From: JBDTCS01 sp039923455
GTDB taxonomy: Bacteria > Bacteroidota > Ignavibacteria > Palsa-1295
Length of the DNA stretch: 56,708 nucleotides
Assembly: GCA_039923455.1 (NCBI GenBank)
Contig: JBDTCS010000159.1
Span: forward strand, 1-56,708
Direction of reading: 5' to 3'
Part shown: positions 16,357 to 24,946 of the stretch, one piece after another
How the letters are laid out: each line of letters starts with the position of its first letter
Position numbering within the stretch: position 1 is the first letter of the stretch
The notes under the pieces: model-generated
Told to the model about the DNA's origin: nothing
Databases searched by the model: none
What the model saw: only the letters and a program-made list of their open reading frames with translations
Position numbers and translations under genes: made by a program

Positions 16357-19300
16357 CTACCTCTTGATCACCAGCGATCGCGTTACCACTTCACCGGTCT
16401 CCGTAGAAAGCCGCACGAAATAGACTCCGGGTTGGAGCTTCGATGGTGTGAATACTATTTCGTGAGAGCCTGCACTCCGAGCAAGATCGGAGAGCCTCTC
16501 CACTTCTCGGCCAAGTTCGTCATATATTGTGATCGATGATGCTCCTCCATGCTCGAGATAGTAGTCGATCTTTGTCGCTGCACTGGCTGGATTCGGTGAG
16601 AGCGAGAGATCCGTCACACGGATTGTCGGTGCTATGTGTGTCACCGCCTCGAGGGGAACCGGCACCTTTTTCAATGGGAGGCTTAGTACATGAAACGGAA
16701 GTGTGTCTTGGTGCAGCGTGTGCTGACGTCTCCTTTCCTGAGCTATCCCTTCATAGGCAACCGAATCGTAGAGTTTATCGTCCGGCCACTGCAGGGTCTC
16801 GTTGTACCACATATTAGCACTTTCGTTCAGATCCCATTCGCTAAGCACGTCCGACATTCGATCCCAAAGCACCTGTTGATAGTGGGTGTCCATATTCCAT
16901 TGATAGGCATCTACCATCCAATTATAAAGCCTCTTCCAATTATAATGATCGTGATCTCCGGCCTTGTTAGTCATATACGATTCGAGACTTAAGATGGCAT
17001 CTATAACCTTGCCAGGGTATTTCGTGGCGAATGGGTGCAACTGAATGTAGAGCTCCATCGTATCAAGGCCCCTGCGAAGTAGAATGGAGTCTCCCGGGAC
17101 AAAGTCTTTCAGAGCTGCCTGGTACAGTTTTAAGCTATCCGGAGTGTCGAGGGTGGAGACTCCATTCGCAAGGCGCTCCTGACTTCCCTTCCGAGTGCTA
17201 AATCCGCCACACGAATAGGTCACCTCCGCATCACTTTCATTCGCATCTTTATCGTATTGGGTGTGTGCAATTTGAGGATCGGTTGTGATACCTGTGCCTG
17301 TAGTGATAGTCGGATCCCAATTATTGTCCGTCAGAGGGGTCGTTAGAATGGTTGCCCCGGTACGATAGAATAACTCTACACCGTCTCCGGTAGAATGAAT
17401 GATGTTCCTACCCCAATTCGGATGGTCTCCGCTACTTGAGCCGATATTCGGTTGAGCGGACCCAGCTACCTCGATCTCGTTATGATCGCTGTTTCTGATT
17501 CTATTCCATCCCGGACAATTCGAAGCACCTACATGGTCCCCTGAAAGTGTGGTCTTTGCGTAATCTTCAAATTTTACTCCTACCCCGTAATGCTCAATGA
17601 AGTTGCTTAAGAGATTTGATAGATCATGTCCGCTCGCGATATAACCGTTATTTTGGTTCGTTATGAAATTGAGTTTTGTATATCCCCCCAAAGCGGACCC
17701 GCTTCCGTCCTGGAGTATTCCAGTACCCGAATGGTCACATGAACACCATTCCATTGTGTTATTACACAGAAAGGGTCGCGACAAACTCGCCGCCTCGGTG
17801 TGGATTCCGGGATAACGGAAGAAGAGGCTATTATTCGTTATAGTACAATTCGTACCCTGGGAAGCGTAGACTCCTGTCCACCCTCCTGTAGCTGGAGCCT
17901 TATAAATTGATGGAATATATGGAAAAGCCCCATCGAATACGTTGTTATCAACTGTCACTTGATCGAGGTTCAGTTGGTCAAACTTCTGAATTTCAAAATC
18001 CACGGCCTTTACGTTTACCGGCGATCCCGAGTTGTTGCCGATCGGCCATGTTTCGTGAATTGAATTATTGTCGAGGTGCAGATGGAAAGTCTCCGATGGA
18101 GTTTCGGTGGCGTAAAACAACCCGCCATTTTGCGCAATGCAGACATCGTTATTCGTGTATGTGACGGAAGAGGCGTTTGCTGCAACAGCGACTTCGAGAT
18201 ACGCGAAGAGCACTCGATTGTGATCCCATACAACATGATCTGGCCAGTTAACGATGATATCCGACCTAAAACCGTCCGGCGGAGTGTGCCCGTCGTCTCT
18301 ATCACCGTCGAACAGATCTTGAATAATGTTATTCTGGTATTGCGTAGCAACTACACTGTGCTTCACGGATAAATACGTCGCCGCATCCGCTTCGCCTATC
18401 GAGTTCAAGTAAATGTTCGGTTCGGAATGTGCGGTGTTTCTCGATCCAAGGAAAACGGTGCAAGAATCAAGGTCCAGAAACGAAGATGCACCTTCGATCT
18501 TGAGAAAGTTAGGGTACGGATCAACGCTGATACCGGGCCATGTAATCTGTCCTTTGCTACAGAGAATTCCGCTACCTTGATCGATCGTCAACGGAGCGTT
18601 CATGAAGATTAATCCTTTATTTGCTTCACTCGTATCGGGTGTGTTTTTATTTCCGGTCGCTCCCAAGACGTCAAAATCCATTAGTGAGAAGGTTGCTCCG
18701 TCATATTCCCAACTACCGCGAGCCTCTGCGTTGATATTGCATCCCACGAGATTATTGAAATAAACGAACGCATTCCTGTCGAACATGATGTGTGCCCGCT
18801 TAGCCGAGGGAGTGAATCCGGCATCGGAATATCTGAAACCTGCATGTATCGTTAGGAGACTCTTCATGAACACGAATTGCTCGGTGGAGAGGCTAGCTTT
18901 CTTATAAATTCGAAGTGTGTCTCCTTGGTGTACGAAGAGATTGATCGGGTCCGGCCCCACTCCTGTGACGTGGCATAGACCCGCAGCCAATGTGTTCTCT
19001 TGAAGATCCTCATCGAAGGACTGGAAGTTTCGCCACCACTTCGGGGTTCCCATTTGATCATACAAACAAAATGTACCCATCTGATTCGAACCAAGATAGT
19101 AATAAGTTATCGTGGATGGGCCCGTTGCTGCAGCGGTATATATCGTTCTCTGATCGGTGCCATATTGCCGACAAACCTTTAAGGTTAGGGTTTCCGGAAT
19201 CCCGCAATCGCTTTCGGCATACGCAAAAAAGACCGACGATCCGAGATGTGCGCCGAATGCCCACGCATGGTAAGGATCTCCGACCGCCATATTCGGAACA

Positions 19301-20262
19301 TCGCCCGAGTAGTGAAAACTTGTGGTGATCGTATTAACATTCGCACCATCGCAATAGTACAGCTTTCCGCATGGGTTCGTTGGAACGAACCCACCATAAT
19401 AGTAGCCTGTAAATGATGCACCACTTACGTCGTCAGCACAAACCGCTCGTACCCAATTCACATGACTAGTCAAACTTGGCCTCGGCAACGCTACATCGGT
19501 CGTTGCGAGTGTGGAGGATATCTGAAAATCGTGGAGCATCCATCCACCGACGGCGAGTTCGGAGAAAGCAATGTGACGGGAGGTCTGTGCCCACCGGTAA
19601 CATGCCACCGTTGGGATACTTCCTACAGCATGAACGCCTCCGGCCAAAATGATGTCGTTTGCTGGCACAGCGATACTCAGATCCGATAGTTTGAGGATCG
19701 CGTAACCAAGTCGGTTACTGGACGTTTGATACGCGATATAGAGGTATTTGGAATCCATATTTGCCTCGACGCACGTGATCAATCCGGATCCTCCTGCCGT
19801 CGTTGTTCCGACTGATATTTTGTCGGGCACTCCGGCCCCGAGTACACCGGTGGTTGTCATCGTCAACCCGTTGTATACCGAGCCACTGAGCATCGCATTA
19901 CTCTTGTCGTTCCAGATTCTGCACCAAAGATTCGAGGTACTCCCGACGTTGCCGACCGTGAGTAGGGCAAAGACGTTGTCATGATTCGTCGCAGTCGCGA
20001 TGTTTGCGTCGCTTTCAATCGAGTTAGTGTTTGCAACCGAAGTGCCGGAACAACCGAGCAGATACACATCTGACGCGCCGCCGCCGCTGACGAAGTTACC
20101 GAGATTCGAAGTGCACATATACTCTGGGGCAATAGACAATGGAGAGACAGTGCGTATCGCCTGCGTTGTGACATCGTAGCCCGACTGCGCGGACGATTGC
20201 TCCGAAATGAAGAACCAAACGAGTGCTAAGAGGAAAAAGCTAACAGCAGATTTGCGTATCAT
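16357..20262 (-). CDS. 1301-residue mosaic secreted protein (beta-helix-like region, helical region, T9SS domain)
   Basis: The protein starts with a signal peptide (MIRK, hydrophobic 9-20, cleavage near Ser-Ala-Gln at 26). Residues about 30-420 look like a beta-propeller or sheet region with repeated short strands. Residues about 430-950 are rich in Asn, Gly and short strands ('SVTYTNNDVCIAQNG', 'NCTITNNSLFFR'), the look of a right-handed parallel beta-helix. Residues about 1030-1180 are helical and TPR-like. The last 80 or so residues are a T9SS type A sorting domain ('LSLSPNPA' to 'GVYFVRLSTETGE'). It is presumably secreted by the type IX system and attached to the cell surface. No catalytic motif is recognised. 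It stands alone between a hairpin and a long intergenic region. Confidence 0.82.
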   Translation of the reverse strand: MIRKSAVSFFLLALVWFFISEQSSAQSGYDVTTQAIRTVSPLSIAPEYMCTSNLGNFVSGGGASDVYLLGCSGTSVANTNSIESDANIATATNHDNVFALLTVGNVGSTSNLWCRIWNDKSNAMLSGSVYNGLTMTTTGVLGAGVPDKISVGTTTAGGSGLITCVEANMDSKYLYIAYQTSSNRLGYAILKLSDLSIAVPANDIILAGGVHAVGSIPTVACYRWAQTSRHIAFSELAVGGWMLHDFQISSTLATTDVALPRPSLTSHVNWVRAVCADDVSGASFTGYYYGGFVPTNPCGKLYYCDGANVNTITTSFHYSGDVPNMAVGDPYHAWAFGAHLGSSVFFAYAESDCGIPETLTLKVCRQYGTDQRTIYTAAATGPSTITYYYLGSNQMGTFCLYDQMGTPKWWRNFQSFDEDLQENTLAAGLCHVTGVGPDPINLFVHQGDTLRIYKKASLSTEQFVFMKSLLTIHAGFRYSDAGFTPSAKRAHIMFDRNAFVYFNNLVGCNINAEARGSWEYDGATFSLMDFDVLGATGNKNTPDTSEANKGLIFMNAPLTIDQGSGILCSKGQITWPGISVDPYPNFLKIEGASSFLDLDSCTVFLGSRNTAHSEPNIYLNSIGEADAATYLSVKHSVVATQYQNNIIQDLFDGDRDDGHTPPDGFRSDIIVNWPDHVVWDHNRVLFAYLEVAVAANASSVTYTNNDVCIAQNGGLFYATETPSETFHLHLDNNSIHETWPIGNNSGSPVNVKAVDFEIQKFDQLNLDQVTVDNNVFDGAFPYIPSIYKAPATGGWTGVYASQGTNCTITNNSLFFRYPGIHTEAASLSRPFLCNNTMEWCSCDHSGTGILQDGSGSALGGYTKLNFITNQNNGYIASGHDLSNLLSNFIEHYGVGVKFEDYAKTTLSGDHVGASNCPGWNRIRNSDHNEIEVAGSAQPNIGSSSGDHPNWGRNIIHSTGDGVELFYRTGATILTTPLTDNNWDPTITTGTGITTDPQIAHTQYDKDANESDAEVTYSCGGFSTRKGSQERLANGVSTLDTPDSLKLYQAALKDFVPGDSILLRRGLDTMELYIQLHPFATKYPGKVIDAILSLESYMTNKAGDHDHYNWKRLYNWMVDAYQWNMDTHYQQVLWDRMSDVLSEWDLNESANMWYNETLQWPDDKLYDSVAYEGIAQERRRQHTLHQDTLPFHVLSLPLKKVPVPLEAVTHIAPTIRVTDLSLSPNPASAATKIDYYLEHGGASSITIYDELGREVERLSDLARSAGSHEIVFTPSKLQPGVYFVRLSTETGEVVTRSLVIKR

Positions 20263-20577
20263 AACTGTGGTGAAGAGAGCATGTACAACTGAACCAAAGA
20301 TCTCGCCCCGAACGATCGATTGTCTCCAATCACGATATACATTTTTTTGATCGGCTCAGGAAGTGAAAATGCTTTTCCCTTACTCCAGACCGGATTGGAC
20401 AACTCAATATACGATAATCCGGAACGCAAAGTCAAGCCCCGTAATCAGATTTCTTTGTGCATGACAACGTGCTATTCGCGGCACAGACTCTTGGTTTTTG
20501 ACTTGATACTAAACTGTACAAAACTTTATAGCTTCGCGACGTTTATCATTCTTCATTAACAGGCACGAAGTAACTGG
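20263..20577. other. Long divergent intergenic region
   Basis: About 315 bp separate the T9SS cargo gene (minus) from the MFS gene (plus). No ORF here looks real. ttgact near 20500 with A/T-rich sequence downstream could be part of a promoter, but the -10 match is poor. I see no RNA structure or repeat. Confidence 0.4.
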
Positions 20578-20585
20578 TATTTTTG
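20578..20585 (+). promoter_or_regulatory. TAnnTTTG box 5 nt before an MFS gene
   Basis: TATTTTTG is followed by CAGTC and the ATG at 20591. If this is the -7 element, the transcript would begin at or next to the start codon and be leaderless. No TTG lies at the expected -33 distance. Confidence 0.35.
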
Positions 20586-20590
20586 CAGTC

Positions 20591-21886
20591 ATGCCACTAC
20601 AAAAGAAAATTTCGGATGCTTCGACGCGATATGTGACTACGACGTTCCGCTCGCTTCGGCACTGGAATTATCGGTTGTTCTTTTTTGGTCAACTCATCTC
20701 GCTCATCGGTACGTGGCTGCAGAATACAGCGCTTGGCTGGCTGGTCTATTCGATGACACATGACGCACGGACGCTTGGCATCATGTCGTTCATCGGCTCG
20801 GCACCGATTCTTTTTCTTTCGATCATCGCAGGGACGGTTGCCGATGAATATTCCAAACGGAAGATACTTATCATGACGCAAGCAATGTCCGGATTGCTGG
20901 CAGTTGCGCTTGCGGTTGCCCTGTGGACGGACACGATCAGCATTCCGGTGATCGCTGTGATTAATCTGATGCTCGGTATCGTAACCGCCTTCGATCTGCC
21001 GACACGTCAGGCGTTCGTCGTCGAGATGACGAGTAAAGAAGATGTCTCGAACGCTGTCGCGCTGAACTCCGCGGTCTTCAACGCTGCGCGGCTTATCGGG
21101 CCGGCGCTCGGAGCAATCATCATTGCGTCATTCTCAGTGGCCATGTGTTTTTTTCTGAATGGAATTTCGTACGTCGCCGTGATCATCGGGCTTCTGATGA
21201 TGCGCTTTGCGACAAGCGCACATCCGCGGCGCAAACGAACGACCTCGCGGATGCGCTCGATGCAGGAAGGAATAGTCTATCTCTATCGCATTCCCAATTT
21301 GCGCGCACTGATGCTGCTCGTTGTTACGATGACACTCTTTGGTTGGAGCTATACGGTGAATCTACCGGTGGTGGCTGCGAAGCTTTTGAACGGCGGTGCC
21401 TCAACGTTTGGTGCACTGCTCTCGGCCAATGGAGTTGGGGCTCTCATCGCTGCGCTCACACAAGCAGCGGGCTCCGGAAAATTTGATGGAAGAAAAATGC
21501 TCTTTATTGGCATCGGAGTATTTGTGCTTTCGCTGGTTGGTGTCGCGCTCGTGCATACGCTTGTCTTCACGTTGCTTTGTTTGGTCGGGATGGGTTGGGG
21601 CATCATCACATTTTTTATTACTGCAAATACGACACTTCAGCGCAGAGTGCCGGATGAACTTCGCGGACGTGTGATGGGGATCTACTCACTTTCGTTTGCG
21701 GGGCTTTTTCCGTTCGGCAGTTTGCTTTCCGGTTTTGTTGCGCATGAAGTTGGAGTGAGCAATGCATTTTTGTTCAACGCTGTGATTGTGACGCTAATCA
21801 GTATTCCCGTATATTTTTTCGTTCGAAAGCTTCCAAGGCTTTTCGGAGAGCCAACATTGGCTCTCGCTCCGACCATCAAATCGTAA
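20591..21886 (+). CDS. Major facilitator superfamily exporter (EntS/MFS_3-like)
   Basis: The 431-residue inner-membrane protein has about 11-12 hydrophobic segments and the MFS pattern of the enterobactin-exporter-like (DHA3) branch. This includes 'WNYRLFFFGQLISLIGTWLQNTALGWLVY' at the N-terminus (split over helix 1), the loop 'GTVADEYSKRKIL' between helices 2 and 3, and 'FDLPTRQAFVVEM'. Such proteins export small molecules or drugs by proton antiport; the substrate is not predictable. The start is supported by alignment with the usual family N-terminus. The gene stands alone. Confidence 0.9.
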   Translation: MPLQKKISDASTRYVTTTFRSLRHWNYRLFFFGQLISLIGTWLQNTALGWLVYSMTHDARTLGIMSFIGSAPILFLSIIAGTVADEYSKRKILIMTQAMSGLLAVALAVALWTDTISIPVIAVINLMLGIVTAFDLPTRQAFVVEMTSKEDVSNAVALNSAVFNAARLIGPALGAIIIASFSVAMCFFLNGISYVAVIIGLLMMRFATSAHPRRKRTTSRMRSMQEGIVYLYRIPNLRALMLLVVTMTLFGWSYTVNLPVVAAKLLNGGASTFGALLSANGVGALIAALTQAAGSGKFDGRKMLFIGIGVFVLSLVGVALVHTLVFTLLCLVGMGWGIITFFITANTTLQRRVPDELRGRVMGIYSLSFAGLFPFGSLLSGFVAHEVGVSNAFLFNAVIVTLISIPVYFFVRKLPRLFGEPTLALAPTIKS

Positions 21887-21964
21887 CACTTCGAAACAGC
21901 ATATTCATAAGTGTAGTATTTTCGTACAAGTTTCGAAATATCTGCGTAATTCTTTCATAATCGC

Positions 21965-21993
21965 TTGTATTTTGGATTACATTCTGGTATATT
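21965..21993 (+). promoter_or_regulatory. Sigma-70-like promoter candidate
   Basis: TTGTAT (21965-21970) and TATATT (21988-21993) are separated by exactly 17 nt. This would start transcription near 22000 and give a leader of about 140 nt before the membrane-protein gene at 22140. Confidence 0.4.
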
Positions 21994-22139
21994 GCGTTGT
22001 GTAAGTTTGTTTGGTCTCTGGAATTTTATCCAAAGTTGCGCCCATTTTTAATTTTAATGGGTTGCCCGCGACTCCGGAGATCGTTTTATTTAATAGCGTG
22101 AGTGGTTTTATCTTGTAACCAATTGCCGATTAATCAGCA

Positions 22140-22565
22140 ATGATACTTTTAGCCTCTAAAGAAGTTATGTCGCTGGGATTATCCCAAGCACTCTTCGGCG
22201 TCGTCGTCGGATTGGCATTTGGGATGCTTCTCGGATTATTTTTTTATTCCACGTATCGGAAGCCCTACTACTGGTTCTATTCGCTTTTCAGCGGAGTTGC
22301 AGGCTCGCTGATAGCGCCAATACTGCTGAGCGTGATTGTTGGTGGAGATTCTTCGAGCATTCACTTTGTCGTATTTCAGTTTACGACTGCCGGCATCGCT
22401 GCGTTCCTCGGAAATTTTTATCTGTACACGAACAAGAAACGGCTGGCTGCGAAGCACAAGAGCCGTCGCCGTCGCACACGTTCACGGTACGCTTCAAACA
22501 CTGTGCTCCTGCAAGTTGTGCATGAGCCGGTGGCACACGAATCTCATGGCGCACATCCGGTCTGA
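22140..22565 (+). CDS. Small membrane protein with basic C-terminus
   Basis: The 141-residue product has three hydrophobic segments: 'ALFGVVVGLAFGMLLGLFFY', 'FSGVAGSLIAPILLSVIV' and 'FVVFQFTTAGIAAFLGNFY'. These are followed by a strongly basic stretch ('HKSRRRRTRSR', about 110-120) and a His-containing tail. An alternative start at 22167 (Met10) gives the same topology. It is likely an inner-membrane protein with its basic tail in the cytoplasm. No family is recognised and neighbours give no lead. Confidence 0.6.
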   Translation: MILLASKEVMSLGLSQALFGVVVGLAFGMLLGLFFYSTYRKPYYWFYSLFSGVAGSLIAPILLSVIVGGDSSSIHFVVFQFTTAGIAAFLGNFYLYTNKKRLAAKHKSRRRRTRSRYASNTVLLQVVHEPVAHESHGAHPV

Positions 22566-22767
22566 TGTGCGCTGAATGCTTAGTGCATCCGTGAGCGATC
22601 TATCGTTTGAAGGTTTTTTGAAGTCCGAATTCCTACCTCTCATTTCCCGCTAAATACCATTTCTGATCGCTTGGGGTTATTCTCTGCGTTCTGCACTAAT
22701 TTTGTGTCTGGTTAGTTAGAGAATCCGGTGCAGAGGTCAGGTATGGGATCAATCAAGCTTCAAGGTT

Positions 22768-23196
22768 ATGCAGTTTTCAAAAATCACTACGATTAAGTGG
22801 GGCAAGCGCGACAGTTCTGTCGTGAAAATATTTGCGGTGCTTGGGCTTGCGCTCTTTAGCTTCGCATGTTCGACGAACGACACGCTCGTTCAAGAATATA
22901 TGACGGTGAGTCCGCATCAGTTGACATTTACTACGCCGGACACCACTCGCACCATGACTGTCGCCCACTCGTGCACATGTCCGTTCACTTGGACGCTGCT
23001 TGCATATCCACCTGCTCCGTGGCTAACGATTCCTGCTGGCGGCAGTGGCGATCAAAACAATGTGCTGATTAAGATCGACCGCTCACTCATGACTACCGAC
23101 ACCGCGAAAGCGTTGATCCAGGTTAACTCCACCCAATATAGTACCAGCGATGGTCGCAGGTATGACACAGTTCAAGTGACGGCGTATCGGAAATAA
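22768..23196 (+). CDS. Small lipoprotein with BACON-like beta domain
   Basis: This 142-residue protein has an N-terminal hydrophobic stretch ending in 'LFSFAC', a plausible lipobox with Cys34. The mature part is a single beta-sandwich resembling BACON domains, which bind carbohydrate or protein in Bacteroidetes surface proteins. The pattern 'SPHQLTFTTPDTTRTMTV', a central Trp-Leu-Thr-Ile and 'NNVLIKIDRSLM' fit that fold. Two cysteines near 70 ('SCTCPF') might form a disulfide. The gene converges on trpS with 22 nt between stop codons. Confidence 0.65.
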   Translation: MQFSKITTIKWGKRDSSVVKIFAVLGLALFSFACSTNDTLVQEYMTVSPHQLTFTTPDTTRTMTVAHSCTCPFTWTLLAYPPAPWLTIPAGGSGDQNNVLIKIDRSLMTTDTAKALIQVNSTQYSTSDGRRYDTVQVTAYRK

Positions 23197-23218
23197 TCTG
23201 GCGCGATACGTTCGGCGG

Positions 23219-24238
23219 TCATTCAAACCCCGCTCCTCTGATTCCGACAACTTCGCGAACACGAGCGAGTGTGGCCTTCGCTCGAACTCTGGCTTTTGCT
23301 TCGCCGGTGAGTAAGATTTGTTCTACCTCGTCCGTGTGTGATAGCAAATAATTGTAACGCTCTCGCTTTTCTGAAACCAGCGAATCGATCAATTCGAATG
23401 TTGCTTGTTTCACATCTGCCCACGAGATTCCCTCTGCGTAAGCAGTCCGCAGACGTTCTGTTGATTCGGGTTGCGCAAAACTTTGATACAATGCGAACAG
23501 AACGGAACCCTCGGTCTCTTTCGGTTCAGTAGGAGTTTTTGAATCGGTAACAATTCCGAAGATTAACTTTCGAAACTTCTCTTTTGGAGCAAAGAGTGGA
23601 ATCGTATTCTTGTAACTCTTACTCATCTTTCTGCCATCAAGACCTGGTATCGCTGCAACAGACTTCAGAACTTGTGCTTTCGGAAGATGTAATATTTGCT
23701 TGCGATAGTTGTGATTGAACTTGCCTGCGATCTCACGCGCGATCTCGACATGTTGCACTTGATCTTGCCCAACAGGAACGGTGTCTGCGTCGAAGAGCAG
23801 AATATCAGCGGACATCAGGATCGGATAATTGAACAAGCCGACGTTTATTCCTTTGTCCTGCTCGCTCAAACCCTTCTCTACATTTTGTGCGACGGCCGCT
23901 TTGTAGGCATGCGCACGGTTCATCAATCCTTTAGGTGTGAAGCACGAAAGTATCCAATGTAATTCAAACGTTTCGGGAATGCGTGATTGCCGATAAAATA
24001 TATTTTGCTCCGTATCGAGTCCCGCAGCGAGCCAAGTTGCTGCGACTTCTTTGGATTGCGCATCTAAGCGAGTGGCGTCATGCTCGCTGGTTAAGGCGTG
24101 ATAATCCGCGATGAAAAATAACCCGAGTGCGGCATTGCTTTCCTCGGCGAGTCTTAAGGCGGGTGCAATTGCCGCGACGTAATTTCCGAGATGTGGAGTG
24201 CCGGTGGGTTTGATACCCGTCAAAATAATTTCTGGCAT
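23219..24238 (-). CDS. trpS: Tryptophanyl-tRNA synthetase
   Basis: TrpS is a class I synthetase that charges tRNA-Trp with tryptophan in the cytoplasm. The 339-residue product shows the HIGH-like motif 'TPHLGNY' (14-20), the 'PVGQDQVQHVE' segment (about 155-165), and the KMSKS loop (204-208). Length is normal for the bacterial enzyme. The stop codon is TGA, which shows that TGA is used as a stop here. That bears on the in-frame TGA at 28469. Upstream lies the terminator of the small lipoprotein gene. Confidence 0.97.
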   Translation of the reverse strand: MPEIILTGIKPTGTPHLGNYVAAIAPALRLAEESNAALGLFFIADYHALTSEHDATRLDAQSKEVAATWLAAGLDTEQNIFYRQSRIPETFELHWILSCFTPKGLMNRAHAYKAAVAQNVEKGLSEQDKGINVGLFNYPILMSADILLFDADTVPVGQDQVQHVEIAREIAGKFNHNYRKQILHLPKAQVLKSVAAIPGLDGRKMSKSYKNTIPLFAPKEKFRKLIFGIVTDSKTPTEPKETEGSVLFALYQSFAQPESTERLRTAYAEGISWADVKQATFELIDSLVSEKRERYNYLLSHTDEVEQILLTGEAKARVRAKATLARVREVVGIRGAGFE

Positions 24239-24256
24239 ATTCGAATTGTAAAAAGT

Positions 24257-24285
24257 TGAAAGCCCGTGGAGACCACGGGCTTTCA
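24257..24285 (-). terminator. Rho-independent terminator of the small lipoprotein gene
   Basis: A 13-bp perfect stem (tgaaagcccgtgg at 24257-24269 with ccacgggctttca at 24273-24285) and a 3-nt loop are followed on the minus strand by CAACTTTTTAC. It ends the gene at 24339-24608 just before trpS. Confidence 0.85.
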
Positions 24286-24338
24286 GACTTGAAATACAAA
24301 AAGGCTGCTGATGAAGCAGTGAGGGAGAATTACTTCCC

Positions 24339-24608
24339 TTACTTCTTCATTTCCTTTACTTCCTTCTTCATATCTTTCATGTCCTTCTTCATGTCGCCAA
24401 CCATCTTCTTGGTGGTGTCAACATTCTTTGCCATGCTATCAACAGTGGCAGGAGGCGGCGGTGGCGGCGGAGCCGTCGTCGTCGTCGTTGTAGAAGTTGT
24501 CGTTGTCGTCGAATCGGTCATATTACTGTCCGTCTTCTTCGCACAGGACATCATACCGGATGTGAATGCTACTAGAGCACCAAGCACAAGGAGTTTACGA
24601 AGCCTCAT
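24339..24608 (-). CDS. Small low-complexity lipoprotein
   Basis: This 89-residue protein has a signal sequence with the lipobox Gly-Met-Met-Ser-Cys (Cys22). The mature part has three zones: a Thr/Ser run (about 30-46), a run of seven Pro (about 47-54), and a Lys/Met/Asp-rich C-terminal helix ending 'DMKKEVKEMKK' with a near-heptad repeat of MKK. It resembles a surface tether: lipid anchor, flexible spacer, charged helix. A purine-rich ribosome-binding site (aagaggt) precedes the ATG, and a strong terminator follows, so it is monocistronic. Function is unknown. Confidence 0.75.
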   Translation of the reverse strand: MRLRKLLVLGALVAFTSGMMSCAKKTDSNMTDSTTTTTSTTTTTTAPPPPPPPATVDSMAKNVDTTKKMVGDMKKDMKDMKKEVKEMKK

Positions 24609-24946
24609 GGCATTTACCTCTTAGTTTAAGTTAAGGAAACACGCGACACCAACGACCCACACAGATATAACTCCGCAAGGGAAATCAGCGCTACTAATAC
24701 ATCATTGTTAAGAACTTGAGGACAAAGATACGATGTCCAGCGGCGAAATACAAAAAAACGGGTAAAAATGTTCATTAGTTAGGCTGTTTCAGAGTAAATT
24801 TCGTGGTTTTGATGGTGGCTGTTAGCCCGGGATATTGGATTATCGGCGAATTCGACCAAAAAAAGTGCGAAACGTCAGCCCACGATCCGCTGTTCGAATC
24901 TGACTAATTCACTGTATTCCCACGACATTTCCCAGGAAATCGCCGT
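24609..24946. other. Intergenic region between the lipoprotein gene and cysS
   Basis: These 338 bp contain no ORF that looks real. Promoters for both flanking genes must lie here, but no element matches a consensus well. A Shine-Dalgarno-like AGGAAA precedes the cysS start. I see no further structure. Confidence 0.4.

Noticed and set aside
24880..24930. tRNA-like T-arm 'tgttcgaatc'
   Set aside because: No acceptor stem or D-arm could be found around it.
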